DNA from: Ancistrus triradiatus
Lineage: Eukaryota; Chordata; Actinopteri; Siluriformes; Loricariidae
DNA length: 64,000 nucleotides
Assembly: GCA_025084515.1 (NCBI GenBank)
Contig: JAJAGP010000343.1
Coordinates: 124,001 to 188,000, forward strand
Direction of reading: 5' to 3'
In this document: piece by piece, positions 21,562 through 32,609 of the stretch
How the letters are laid out: each line of letters opens with the position of its first letter
How positions within the stretch are numbered: the first letter of the stretch is position 1
Notes under the pieces: model-generated
Databases searched by the model: none
The model's input: the letters and a program-made list of their open reading frames with translations, nothing else
What the model was told of the DNA's origin: nothing
Program-made: the position numbers and the translations under genes

Positions 21562-22299
21562 TCAGTGCAGGAAATGTACAACCCAAAATCAGAAAAAGTT
21601 GGGCTGGCGTGGAATATGCAAATAAAACATATATGCAGTGTTTCTTACATTTCCTTTGACTCTTATTTCATTGCAGAAAGTATGAACCCAATATATTTCA
21701 TGTTTTTTTTCTGGTCAACTTCCTTATGATTTGTTTATAAACATCCATTCCTGCATTTCAGGACTGCAATACATTCCAAAAAAAGTTGGGACAGGGGCAA
21801 TTTAGGGCTAGTAATGAGATAAAAAAAAAAAAAAAAACTAAATAATTTCAAACTGGTGATGTCAATCATGATTTTTTACAAAAGCAGTATCCATGAAAGG
21901 CTGAGTGCTAGAATCCGTACCCTTCCCCCGGTTTTTGTTTTGTGTTTGCGGTTGTGGGTGACCGGGACTACATTACCCACAACCCCTTGCGATGATGGCC
22001 ACGGGTCCTATGGTGACACCTATCCTGGGTTCATTCTTGGACTTTCATTTGTTGTTGGACTTAATTGCTAACCGCACGCAGCTGGAATTCTGCCTATTTA
22101 AGCTCCATGCTATCCCAGTTGCGTTGCGGTAGCATCGCCTCGGTATTCCCGAGTGTTGGTGGGCTCTTTGTTTCGCTTATGCCAAGGATATCCTTGTTTA
22201 TATACCCTCCAGAACTTTTAGCGCGGGTTCGGTTCGGTTTGTATGCGGCTGGGCCCGCCTTTCTATTTTGTTTATCCTAGTCATGTTTTGTTATGCCTT

Positions 22300-22692
22300 G
22301 TAGCCTATATATCGTACTAGCCTAGCCATGCTTTGTCATACCTTGCAGCTTAATTATCCCTGCAATGGCGTGTTATGCCATGTAACCTATGTATCATGCT
22401 AACTAAGCCGTGCTTTGTCGTACTCCGTAGCGTAGCTTATCTTGTTTATTCTAGCCATGCTCTGTCATGCTATGTAGCCTTATGTATCCAGCTAGCTTAG
22501 CCATGCTTTGTCGTACCTTGTAGCTTAGTTTCTAGGTATTCAAGCCATGCCATGTCATGCCATGTAACCTATGTATCATGCTAACTACGCCATGCTTTAT
22601 CGTACTCCGTAGCTTAGCTTATCCTGTTGATCCAAGCCATGCTTTGTCCTGTCATGCAGCCTAATGTATCTAGCTAAGCATAGCCATGCTTT
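22300..22692 (+). repeat. Minisatellite inside the solo LTR
   Basis: Built from a word close to TAGCCATGCTTTGTCGTACC / TTGTAGCTTAG repeated every 50-60 bp. A higher-order period of 182 bp is set by TGTAACCTATGTATCATGCT at 22381 and 22563. Related units continue after the LINE, from 25434 to about 25600, so the array was split by the insertion. Confidence 0.8.
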
Positions 22693-22695
22693 ATT

Positions 22696-25433
22696 GTCAA
22701 GTCAAGTCAAGTCAGATTTATTTACATAGTGCTTTTTACAATGGAGCATTGTCTCAAAGCAACTTTACAAGTTTAGATTATCTCCTAGTAACTACGTCCA
22801 ATCCCAAATTGAGCAAGCCTAGGGCGACAGTGGCAAGGAAAAACTCCCTGAGTTATAGGAAGAAACCTTAGGAGGACCACAGACTCAAAAAGGGACCCAA
22901 CTCCTTGGGCGGCGTAGATGATAAATCTAAGAGCGAAACTAAAGTCATGGAGTCAAAGTTAAAATAAAATGTGAAGTATGCACATCGACATTAAGTGCCC
23001 CGGGTTATGATGGGGCTGGAGCTGATGACGGAAGCAGCTTGAGTGGGGAGCTACAGCAGATGAACTCATGTGTGGGGCTGGAACTGCCGGAACACCAGCT
23101 CGGAGAGAAAACAGAAAAATGTAATTAGTTATTGATTAAGAGCACAGTGTCTATTAACAATCACTGATGCCATGTCAATCACTGATGCCAGTGTAGCATG
23201 AGACCCCGGCCGTCAGCAGTAGCTATAGCAGCATAGCTAGAAAGAGGAGAACTGGTAGGAAAACACATGCCAAGAGGGATCACATGAGACATTGGCAACC
23301 CCACGTCTCTGATCACCATAAGACTCTTTGACTATATGAACCCCCAGCTCTGCCCTTATTCTAAGGCAAAGGATGCATGAGTCAAGATCACGAGGACCGA
23401 AGCCCAGTTCAGCCATGACCCACCGACTCTACACTCCTGGCTAACAGACAAGGCAGGCAGGCCAGACATGACTCCAGACTCCGGCCCCCAGTTGACCCAA
23501 GCCATGCATCCTGGTCTAAATCTAGTAAAAAAGCCTGTGTAAATAGGTAATGTCTTTAGCCTAGACTTAAAACTTTGGAGGGTTGTCTGAATCTCGAACG
23601 AACGAAAGTGGGAAGTTTTTATTCCATAGTTTGGGGGCCATGTATGAGAAACCTTCCCCTTTCCCCCCGGCTGTGACTTTTTTAATTCTAACTAAAGAAG
23701 TCCTGCACCCCTGACCGAACGAAGTAGACGAGTTGGATTGTAAAAACTCTAAGAGTTCACTCAGATAATGTGGGGCCAGGCCCCATGTAGAGCTTTATAA
23801 GTAGTTATAAGAAGTATTTTTGTAATCAATGTGGAATTTTGACTGGTAACCAGTTGTAGTGATGATAGAACAGGAGTGATTATGATCAAATTTTCTAGTT
23901 CGAGTTAGCACTCGGGTTGGCTGCATTTCTGAACTAACTGAAGTTTTATTTATAGATTTTACTAGAGCATCCAGTAAGTTTTAGGCGTTACAGTAATCCA
24001 ACCTTGAGGTTAAACGCATGAACAAGTTTTTTTCTGCATCATTAAAAGAGAGGATATTTCTAAGTTTAGCGATATTACGTAATTGAAAGAAAGCAATTCG
24101 AGTGATGCTGCTAATGTGTGCATCAAAGGAGAGATCGGAATTTCTGAATCAAATGTGACCCCTAAGTTTTTTACAGACGGACTGGGCAATACTGGACAGC
24201 CATCTAGATTTAGGATAGATGTTAGCCAACCTGTCTCTCACAGCCTTGGGTCCCCCACTAATAGAACCTCAGTTTTATCTGAGTTAAGTAAGAGAAAATA
24301 AATAACCATCCAATCTTTTATTTCCTTTACACAGTCCTCGATTTTTTGTTGATTGTAAGGCTGTCATTAGGTTTGGCTGATATGGTACAGCTGTGTATCA
24401 TCTGCATAGCAGTGGAAAAAAAAAACTAATGTCATGTTTTAACGAATAACTGAGCCTAGTGGGCAGCATGTACAGAGAGAATAAAAGCGGGCCAAGCACT
24501 GACCCCTGAGGCACGCCATACTTCACTTTTGAGAGCTTAGACCTTAGATTATTTATATGAACAAACTGGTACCGGTCAGTTTAAGTAAGGGATGTTTAAA
24601 CCAAGAAAGTGCTGATCCCCCTTAATACCTACAGTATTTTTTCTAGTGTCTTGTTTAGTAAAACATCATGATCTATAGTGTCAAATGCTGCACTTAAATC
24701 TAACAGAACAAGAAAAGAAACACATCCCTTATCTGAGGACATTAACCAAGTCATTTAGTACCCTAATAATGATGCTGTTTCAGTACTATGATGGGGCCTG
24801 AAGCCAGACTGAAATGTTTCATAAATTTCATTCCTTTTTGGAGGTAACTGCAGAGCTGGCTGATAGATGACTTTTTTTTTTTCCAAGATTTTGGACAGAA
24901 AACGGTAGATTTGAAATTGGTCCTATAATTAGATATCACACAAGGGTCAAGATTGGCTTTTTTAATCAGTGGTTTGATAACGGCAGACTTAAAGGATTTG
25001 GGCACATAACCTAAGGTAAGGGATGAATTTAAAATAACTAACACTGGCTCTATAACACTAGGTAATACTTGTTTGAGTAGACGTGTAGGAATTGGATCTA
25101 ATAAACATGTTGATGACTTAGACGAGCTGATCAGTGCGGATAGTTCAATATTAGTAATTGGGGTAAAATATTCTAATCTTGATTTACAGCTCATTAAACA
25201 GATGTCTTCACTAGTGCTGCATCTGGAAGGTTGCTGAACAGTTTGGTGATGTTATGAGCATTATGCCTAATGTTTTCTATCTTATCATTAAAGAAAGTCA
25301 TGAAATCATTACTGTTAAAATTACACAGAATGGGAGAGTCACTTTCTGTGTATTGTACCATGTAGTCCTTGCATCTCGTTAATGCCGAGCCATGATTCAT
25401 TGTACTAGGTAGCTTAGCCCATTTGTACACCTA
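22696..25433 (-). mobile_element. L2-type LINE, minus strand, 5'-truncated (copy 1)
   Basis: The 3' end is at 22696, where (TTGAC)n forms the tail. On the minus strand the reverse-transcriptase domain reads from about 25190: ALISSSKSSTCLLDPIPTRL, LGYVPKSFKSAVIKPLIKKA, then LLDLSAAFDTIDHD (about 24711-24662, RT motif A) and YADDTQL (about 24410-24388, catalytic Asp pair). Numerous frameshifts break the frame, so it is inactive. The 3' non-coding part shares most of its length with 27546-28400. Confidence 0.85.
24763..25194 (-). pseudogene. Longest open piece of the LINE reverse transcriptase
   Basis: An open 143-codon stretch from MSCKSRLEYFTPITNIELSA through DPIPTRLLKQVLPSVIEPVL to VISNYRTNFKS, the finger region of an L2/CR1-group RT. 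The frame is lost just before the palm motifs. Confidence 0.85.
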
Positions 25434-26559
25434 GCTAGGCTGGTTATGCCATGTAGCCCTATGTATCTTGTGTGGTATAGTCTCGCCTTGTCATGCTATA
25501 TAGCTTCACTACTCTTATTTATCTCAGTCAAGCCTTGTTATGTTGTGCAGCTTAGCCGTGCTTAGTTTGCCTTATTACCTTGCACTAATCTTGTAAGTGG
25601 CCTAGCCTAGAGTTGTCTTGTTTTCTTTGTTTTGGACTGGTGTTAATTAAACTGTTTAATTTTAACTGGAACCTGCATCTTCGTCTGCTCCCTTGACTGC
25701 CCAGCGTAACACTGAGTCTTTGAGGAATAAAGAGGGGAGAGGATCTCCAATTTATCAACAAATGTGTAAGAAAATTATTGAAATGTTTAAAAACAATGTT
25801 CCTCAAAGAATGACTGGAAGGGATTTACATATTTCTCCCTATACAGTGCATAGTAGGAATTTCAGTGTGTAAAGGGCAAGAGCACAAGACTAAACTGAAG
25901 AGGTGTGATTTTGGATCTCTCAGATGGCACTGCATCAAGAACCATCATTCATCAATAGCTGATAGAACCACATGTGCAAGGGATTACTTTAATTTGGAGC
26001 ACTACAATATGGAGTTATATTCACAAATGCCACTTAAAACTTTACAAACAACTTCACAGAAACCTTTATGTTAACTATGTGCAGAAGCGGACTCGACTTC
26101 TCTGGGCTTGGTGGCATCTTGTCAGGATCCGTGCCCTGACCCTGTTCTGTGTTTTGTTTTTGCGATTGTGGGCGAGCTGACTACATCACCCACAAACCCC
26201 TGCGGGTCTTAAGATGGCTCCGGATCAACTTGCGGCTGATCCTTGTTTTGTTTTTGGACTTTTTTTATTGTTTCTTGGACTAAGTACTACCGCACGCAGC
26301 TGAGATTTCGTCTACTTAAGCTCCTTGGTTTCCCGGTAGTATTATCTCTGTGTCCACCGAGCGTTTGGATGCGGTTTCTCGTCTCGGTCATGTCCTGTCA
26401 GGTTTGTTATGTATATTCAGCCTCGTCTCGCCTCACCTAGTCCGAGTTCATTTGTATCTTTTCTGTTCGGCTCCCTTGCCAGGTTTCATTTTGTTAGAGG
26501 TGTTTGATCTCAGTTCAGTTGTTTGTTGCTCAGTACAGAGGTACGAAGTGCCATTTGGC

Positions 26560-27420
26560 TCTCTATCTGAGCCAGCCGCGCCCTTTAGTTCCGTATCAGA
26601 GCATGTTGGTGCTGTACCTGAATACGTTGATTCTGTGTCTGAATTGTTAGCTTCGTATAGTTCAGTGTCTGAGCGCATTGCGCCGTTGGATAGCGCCCTC
26701 TGGTTCCGTAGTCGAGCATGTTAGCTCCAATCCTGAGATTGTTGATTCTATGTCTGAATCATTAGCTTCATATAGTTCTGTATCCAAGCGTGCTGCGTCC
26801 TCTGGTTCCGTAGTCAAGTGTGTTGGCTCCGAACCTGAGTTTGTTGGTTCTGTGTCTGAGTTGGTTAACTCCATTCCTGTGCAGGTCGCGCCTCCTAGCT
26901 TCGTGGACGTGCCGTTGGCGTCATATAGTTTCATATTCGAGTGCACCGCGCACTTTAGTTTTGTGTCTGGGCATGTTAGCTCCAAGTCAAAGTTTGTAAA
27001 CCCCGTTTCCGCACACATCGTGCCTTTTAACCCCATAGATGTGCTGTTAGCATTGAGTAGCTCCGAGCCTGAGCACGCCGTATTTGTTAGTTCTGTACCT
27101 GAATCTGTCTCGCAACTTAGCCCCTGAGTCAGATGCGCTACTACATTCTGTGTCTGAGTTTGTAGCGCCCTGTAGTTTCGTACCTGATCACAATAGCTCC
27201 GTTTCCAAGCACATCGAGTCTTGTAGTTCCTTACCTGAACAAGACGCATCACCTAGCCCCGTATCTTTGTCCACCGCGCCACTTGTTTGTGTGTCTAATC
27301 TGTTAGCGTCGTTGAATAGCTCTGTACCGGAGAGCGTCATGATTCTCAGTAGGTTATCGGAGCTCACACCGACTCTGGCACCACGGACATTTGCACCAAG
27401 GACGTCAGTGCCTGTGTCTG
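26560..27420 (+). repeat. Degenerate tandem repeat coding Ser/Val-rich SVSE units
   Basis: The translated units resemble PEFVGSVSELVNS, SSVSERIAP and SGSVVEHVSSNPE, with a higher-order period of about 115 nt (TTAGCTTC[G/A]TATAGTTC at 26647 and 26762). It is open over 149 codons on plus (26678-27127) and 196 codons on minus (27252-26662), because the unit has few stops in either direction. A related tract lies at 51990-52112 and 52664-52860 in a different LTR element. Whether it was ever translated is unknown. Confidence 0.7.
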
Positions 27421-27545
27421 CACCAAAAGGTTAGTCACGGAGACTGTTCCGATGCCTGCCCAGGACACGTCATGTTTCGAGGCCTTCCCAGAGTCCGTCT
27501 GCTCTCAAGAGGCCTTCTGTTCCAGTGCCCATGCCGAGGTCATCC

Positions 27546-29908
27546 AAGTCAAGTCAAGTCAGATTTATTTATATAGCGCTTTTTACAATGGAGCATTGTC
27601 TCAAAGCAACTTTACAAGTTTAGATTATCTCCTAATAACTACGTCCAATCCCAAATTGAGCGAGCCTAGGGCGACAGTGGCAAGGAAAAACTCCCTAGTT
27701 CTAGGGAAGAAAACCTTGGGAGGACCAAGACTCAAAAAGGGACCCCAACCTCCTTGGGCGGCGTAGATGATAAATCTAAAGAGCGAACTAAAAGTCATGG
27801 AGTCAAAGTTCGAATAGAATGTGAAGTATGCACATCGACATTAAGTGGCCCGGGGTATGATGATAAATCTAAGAGCGAAACTAAAGTCATGGAGTCATGG
27901 TCGGAATAAAATGTGAATTATGCACAGTGGGAGCTTCCATCAGATGTACATCATGTGTGGGGCCGGACCTGAAAACTGCCGGAACACAGCTCGGAGAATT
28001 AGTTATTGATTAAGAGCACAGTGTCTATTAACAATCACTGATGCCATGTCAATCACTGATGCCAATGTAGCATGAGACCCCGGCAGCATTAGCTATAGCA
28101 GCATAGCTAGAAAGCTAGAAAGAGGAGAACTGGAAGGAAACACAGCCAAGAGGGATCACATGAGAACATTGGCAACCCCACGAGCGGCAGAAGACAGCAA
28201 CCCCAACGTCTCTGATCACCATAAGACTCTTTTATGACTATGAACCCCCCAGCTCTGCCCTTTATTCTAAGGCAAGGTTTGCATGAGTCAAGATCACGAG
28301 GACCCCAAGGCCTAGTTCAGCCAGGACCGCCCACCCGACACTCCCGGCAAGAGGACAAGGCAGGCAGGCCAGACAGGACTCAGACTCCGGCCTCAGCAAA
28401 CCCAAACGCCATGCAACCTGGTCTAAATCTAGTCAAAAAGCCTGCGTAAATTAAGTATGTCCTTTAGCCTAGACTTAAAACTTTGGAGGGTGTCTGATTC
28501 TCGAACGAAAGTGGGAAAGTTTATTCCATAGTTGGGGGGGCCATGTATGAGAAAGCCTTTCCCCCTGCTGTGACTTTTTTAATTCTAGGAACTAAAAGAA
28601 GTCCCTGCACCCTGCGAACGAAGTAGAGACGAGTTGGATTGTAAAACTCTAAGAGGTCACTCAGATAATGTGGGGCCAGGCCATGTAGAGCCTTTATAAG
28701 TTATAAAGAAGTATTTTTGTAATCAATGCGGAATTTGACTGGTAACCAGTGCAGTGATGATAGAACAGGAGTGATATGATCCAAATTTTCTAGTTCGAGT
28801 TAGCACTCGGGCAGCTGCATTCTGAACTAAACTGAAGTTTTATTTATAGATTTACTAGAGCATCCAGTAAGTAAGGCGTTTACAGTAATCCAAACCTTGA
28901 GGTTTATAAAACGCATGAACAAGTTTTTTCTGCATCATTAAAGAGAGGGATATTTCTAGTTTAGCGCGATATTACGTAATTGAAAGAAAGCAATTCGAGT
29001 GATGCTGCTAATGTGCGCATCAAAGGAGAGATCTGAATCAAGTGTGACCCCTAAGTTTTTTACAGACGGACTGGGCAATACTGGACAGCCATCTAGATTT
29101 AGGATAGATGGATAGCTAAACCTGTCTCTCACAGCCTTGGGTCCCCACTAATAGCACCTCAGTTTTTAATCTGAGTTAAGTAAGAGAAAAATTAAATAAC
29201 ATCCAATCTTTTATTTCCTTTACACAGTCCTCGATTTTGTTGATTGTAAGGCTGTCATTAGGTTTGGCTGATATGTACAGCTGTGTATCATCTGCATAGC
29301 AGTGGAAACTAATGCCATGCTTACGAATAACTGAAAGCCTAGTGGCAGCATGTACAGAGAGAATAAAAGCGGGCCAAGCACTGACTCCTGAGGCACGCCA
29401 TACTTCACTTTTGAGAGCTTAGATCTTAGATTATTTATATGAACAAACTGGTTACCGGTCAGGTAAGTAGGATTTAAACCAAGAAAGTGCTGATGATCCC
29501 TTAATACCTACAGTATTTTCTAGTCTGTTTAGTAAAACATCATGATCTATAGTGTCAAAATGCTGCACTTAAATCTAACAGAACAAGAAAAGAAAACAAA
29601 CATCCCTTATCTGAGGACATTAACAAGTCATTAAGTACCCTAATTAATGCTGTTTCAGTACTATGATGGGGCCTGAAGCCAGACTGAAATGTTTTCATAA
29701 ATTTCATTCCTTGGAGGTGACTACAGAGCTGTTGATAGACGGCTTTTTCTAAGATTTTTGGACAGAAACGGTAGAGTTGAAATTGGTCTATAATTAGATA
29801 TCACACAAGGGTCAAGATTGGCTTTTTTAATCAGTGGTTTGATAACGGCAGCACCTTAAAGGATTCGGGCACATAACCTAAGGGTAAGGGATGAATTTAA
29901 AATAACTA
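27546..29908 (-). mobile_element. L2-type LINE, minus strand, 5'-truncated (copy 2)
   Basis: Second copy of the LINE at 22696. The (TTGAC)n tail is at 27546-27560. RT motifs read on minus: LDLSAAFDTIDHD-like at about 29585-29536, YGVPQESVLGPLLFSLYMLP at about 29402-29345 and YADDTQL at about 29302-29278. It stops upstream at GAATTTAAAATAACTA, so it is shorter than copy 1. The flanks ATCCA (27540-27544) and ATCCA after AACT suggest a target duplication. Many single-base indels separate it from copy 1. Confidence 0.85.
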
Positions 29909-30100
29909 TCCATTCCAGTGCCTGTGCTTAGGTCGTCTGTTCCAGTGCCCTTGACGAAGTCATCCATTCCAGAGCCAGTGCTGTGGACGTCCGTGCCAGT
30001 GCCGAGATCGTCTCCCTTTCCCAGTGGCCTGTGCCGTAGTCGCCCGTTCCAGTGCCTGTGCCGTGGTCATCCGTTTCCAGTGCCTGTGCCTAGGTTTTTT
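29909..30100 (+). repeat. Tandem repeat coding Val-Pro-Val-Pro-Arg-Ser units
   Basis: About six units of roughly 27-36 nt, with CCAGTGCCTGTGCCGTGGTC as the best-preserved word, give VPVPRSSVPVP-like peptide. It continues the interior of the LTR element after the LINE; a related start lies just before the LINE (27510-27545). Confidence 0.75.
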
Positions 30101-30367
30101 TGTTTGTTTCCAGTGGGGCCTTGCCAGGAGCCACCTTCTCTTGTGAGGACCGCCTTGAGGATGTCCGGAGCGCATCTGCCTTGCCGCGTGATCGAAGGCT
30201 GGACTCTTGCCCTCCTTCTGAGACTCCCGCTGCCCACCCGTGTCAGGTGAGGTCGCCCTGACATCCAAGTGCCTGGTGGCAACCATTTCCCTTCTAGGGA
30301 TCACCCTGAGAAGAAAGCCCCCGGACTGTGCTAAGCTAAGCGCCTCTATGGGTGGGAGGGGGGCCTC

Positions 30368-30369
<2 letters not shown>

Positions 30370-30411
<42 letters not shown>
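30370..30411. repeat. 42-bp poly-G run at the 3' LTR edge
   Basis: Uninterrupted G where the polypurine tract and the first roughly 40 bases of the 3' LTR should be. It may be a true expansion or an assembly artefact. Confidence 0.95.
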
Positions 30412-30413
<2 letters not shown>

Positions 30414-30616
30414 GCGATTGTGGGCGAGCGGACTACATTGCCCACAATCCCCCTCGGGACTTAAGATGGCCACGGATCAACTCACGGCTGATCCTTGTTT
30501 TGTTTTTGGACTTTTTTATTGGTTCTTTGACAAATTACTACCGCACACAGCTGGGATTCCGTCTTCTTCAGCTCCTCGGTTTCCCGGTTGCATGGCGGTA
30601 GCATTATCTCAGGGTC

Positions 30617-31043
30617 CATTGTTTTTAAACATTTCAATAATTTTCTTACACATTTGTTCATAAACTGGAGATTCTCTGCCCATCTTTACTACTTAAAGCC
30701 TGTTGTGGATGCTGCTTTTGTGCCAAATCATGATTATAATCAGCTGTTGACATCACGTGTTTGAAAACACATTATTATTTAGTTTTTATTTACTTCATTA
30801 CTAGCCATAAATGTCCATATCCCAACTTTTTTTCAATGTGTTGAAATGCAGGACTGGATTTTTATTAACATATTAAATGAAGTTGACCAAAAAATATCTG
30901 GACAGGTGCTCCAAAATCCTGAAATATCTTGGGTTCATACTGTCTGCAATTAAATAAATGTCAAAGTAAATGTAAGAAACACTGCATATATTTTTTATAT
31001 GGATTTTTCATACCGTTCCAACTTTTTCTAATTTAGGGTTGTA
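30617..31043 (-). mobile_element. Inverted end of Tc1-like family C
   Basis: Reverse complement of the left part of family C: ATTGTTTTTAAACATTTCAA matches the inverse of 25783-25802. It ends at TTTAGGGTTGTAG, the inverse of the 21577 terminus. It faces the forward piece across the 26120 LTR element. The 3' LTR is truncated exactly at this junction, indicating a deletion or rearrangement. Confidence 0.8.
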
Positions 31044-31559
31044 GAAAGTAATACATATAGCACTTGAAATAAAATAGTCCAGTAGTCAATCCTGTACTGT
31101 GTATAATTAATCAGTGAGCTCAGTAAAGATATGAAAAGTGCATTTGTATGTTGTTATGACTTGAATGTAGATAAGTGTACATTTACTGAGTAATTGATGT
31201 GGAATCCAAGTAATTCCATTGGGTTCACAACCTATTTTTTAAAGCTGTGTTGAACAGAACACAATATTTCAGCTCTTTTCACTTGTTTTTTCTGCTTCTC
31301 CTCTCTGAGTCATACTGGCAGGTCTTACCAGGTCAATAACAGTAGCACACAGACATGCAGTTTCACAAAAAAGACAACCTGAAGACCACCTTGTTGTAAG
31401 CTACAAATAACAATAACTTCCAATATTAACTACATATTTTGTTTGCTGTTGGCAGGCAATTCATATGTAACTGTAAATATATATAAAACTATATTTTATT
31501 CTGAGATTTAATAATCACACATCTAAAGAACTTGCTAACTTGCTAACATAGCCAAGACA
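31044..31559. other. Intergenic DNA, nothing recognised
   Basis: AT-rich sequence without a readable frame or named repeat. Confidence 0.45.
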
Positions 31560-31725
31560 GGAGATGAATTAAATGTAATGAGCGGTGGCTCTATACTACT
31601 ACGTATTAATTATTTAAGTTGGAATTGAATCTAGTAAACATGATGATGATTTAGAAGAGTTGATCAGTGAAGACAGTTTGGTTATACATAATTGGGGTAA
31701 AATATTCTAACCTATTCTAATCAAT
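31560..31725 (-). mobile_element. Fragment of L2-type LINE RT region
   Basis: A diverged copy of 25020-25180: GATGAATTAAATGTAATGAG, TCTAGTAAACATGATGATGA and ATTGGGGTAAAATATTCTAA keep the same order. It is non-functional and internal to the LINE. Confidence 0.7.
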
Positions 31726-32600
31726 TCTATAATTTTCCTATTTAGTCTGGAGACTGTATTAAAATGAAATCTGGCTTTATTCTTATTTTTCTTTATTAAT
31801 TTTTCATTTCCATAATGTTTTTGCCCCTAGTAGAAGCTATTTTATTTAAAGTTAAAATTCATCAAACTACCAAACTAATTACATATCAGATGGAAACTAA
31901 GCATACATACAAACTGAAGAAAGTTCTTAAATAAAACTTATATATAATTTGATCTAGCTTATAAATGCTTTAAATACGAAAATGTGTTCAAAATAATTTG
32001 ACTAATCTCAATAATGTAACAACAAAATCATTGAATTGCTTGCCATACATTCTTAAGATCGTTTTTTTTTAACATTGCTAAAAAAAAACACACCAATGTT
32101 TTTTCGTGTTTAGTTTGACCCAGTTTCTTTTTGGATTTTTCTGGTTATCTTTGGAGTCTATGGAGTCTTTGTTTCTTTAGACAGTCTTGTTGTGTAAACT
32201 TCACTGCAACAGCCATTGCTTCCAAAAGATATCTCCTGTAAAAGAAGTCTGGTGTTATCCTAGGTTCATCTCTCACTTCATCAGCTAATTATCAGTCTAT
32301 GCTCACACAAGATAATTAGCAGTCATCAAGGTCTGCCTTCATCCAGAGGCATTTCCTGGTTACAGCCAGACAATTACAGAGCCCAGGACGGTCACAGAAC
32401 AATCAGCTTCAGTGTTTTTTTTCTGTCCACAAATCTGATTTACTGACTGATTTAGCAGTCTTAAGGTTTAAGCAGTCAACTTTAAGGCCATATTCACGTA
32501 TGTCAGTGGGACTCATTTTGATAAAAATCATATAATTCTGAAATGTCATATGGCTGTGCAAAATCATTTTACTCAGGCAGATATGTAAATGATTACAGGT
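31726..32600. other. Intergenic DNA, nothing recognised
   Basis: AT-rich, no open frame of note on either strand. Part of 32200-32450 may be repeat-derived but was not identified. Confidence 0.4.
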
Positions 32601-32609
32601 CTGGTCTGA

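Larger units (their letters stand above)
21906..25711 (+). mobile_element. Solo LTR with 5-bp target duplication, split by an L2 LINE
   Basis: Starts TGCTAGAATCC and ends CAGCGTAACA (TG...CA), flanked on both sides by CTGAG (21901-21905 and 25712-25716). The empty site is present in family C at 55727 (GGCTGAGTCTTTGAGG). Without the LINE (about 22696-25433) it is about 1.07 kb. It shares TTGCGGTTGTGGGTGAC and an ACTACATTACCCACAACCCC block with the LTRs at 26120 and 30411. It contains a TATTTAAGC TATA-like element (about 22096) and a degenerate 182-bp repeat. A 5-bp duplication fits a Ty3/Gypsy- or ERV-type integrase. Confidence 0.85.
21577..26119 (+). mobile_element. Tc1-like element, family C, split by a solo LTR
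   Basis: The left end (ACAACCCAAAATCAGAAAAAGTTGGG) starts at 21577. The arm runs to 21905, is interrupted by the LTR insertion 21906-25711, and resumes at 25712 with CTGAGTCTTTGAGGAATAAAG, exactly as in the uninterrupted copy at 55727. It then passes through a region containing GGCACTGCATCAAGAACC (25926-25945). A second LTR element interrupts it at 26120, and an inverted piece of the same family occupies 30617-31043. No intact transposase remains; the DDE domain survives better at 56170. Confidence 0.8.
26120..30617 (+). mobile_element. Non-autonomous LTR retrotransposon with nested LINE
   Basis: The 5' LTR begins TGTCAGGATCC at 26120 and contains TTGCGATTGTGGGCGAGC and a CTACTTAAGCTCC promoter-like stretch. 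The 3' LTR begins after a 42-G run at 30411 with the same TTGCGATTGTGGGCGAGCGG block and is cut off at 30617. The inside has no gag, protease, RT or integrase; it has two repeat-coding tracts (26560-27420 and 29909-30100), split by an L2 LINE at 27546-29908. A polypurine-like GGGTGGGAGGGGGG precedes the 3' LTR. It would need proteins from another element. Confidence 0.75.

Noticed and set aside
29960..30663. Poly-Gly and poly-Pro proteins (77-161 codons)
   Set aside because: They arise from the 42-G run and the tandem VPVP repeat in an LTR element; no gene structure is present.
21577..31043. CRISPR-like or other new tandem system
   Set aside because: The repeats are explained by an LTR minisatellite, LINE copies and repeat-coding LTR interiors in a vertebrate genome.
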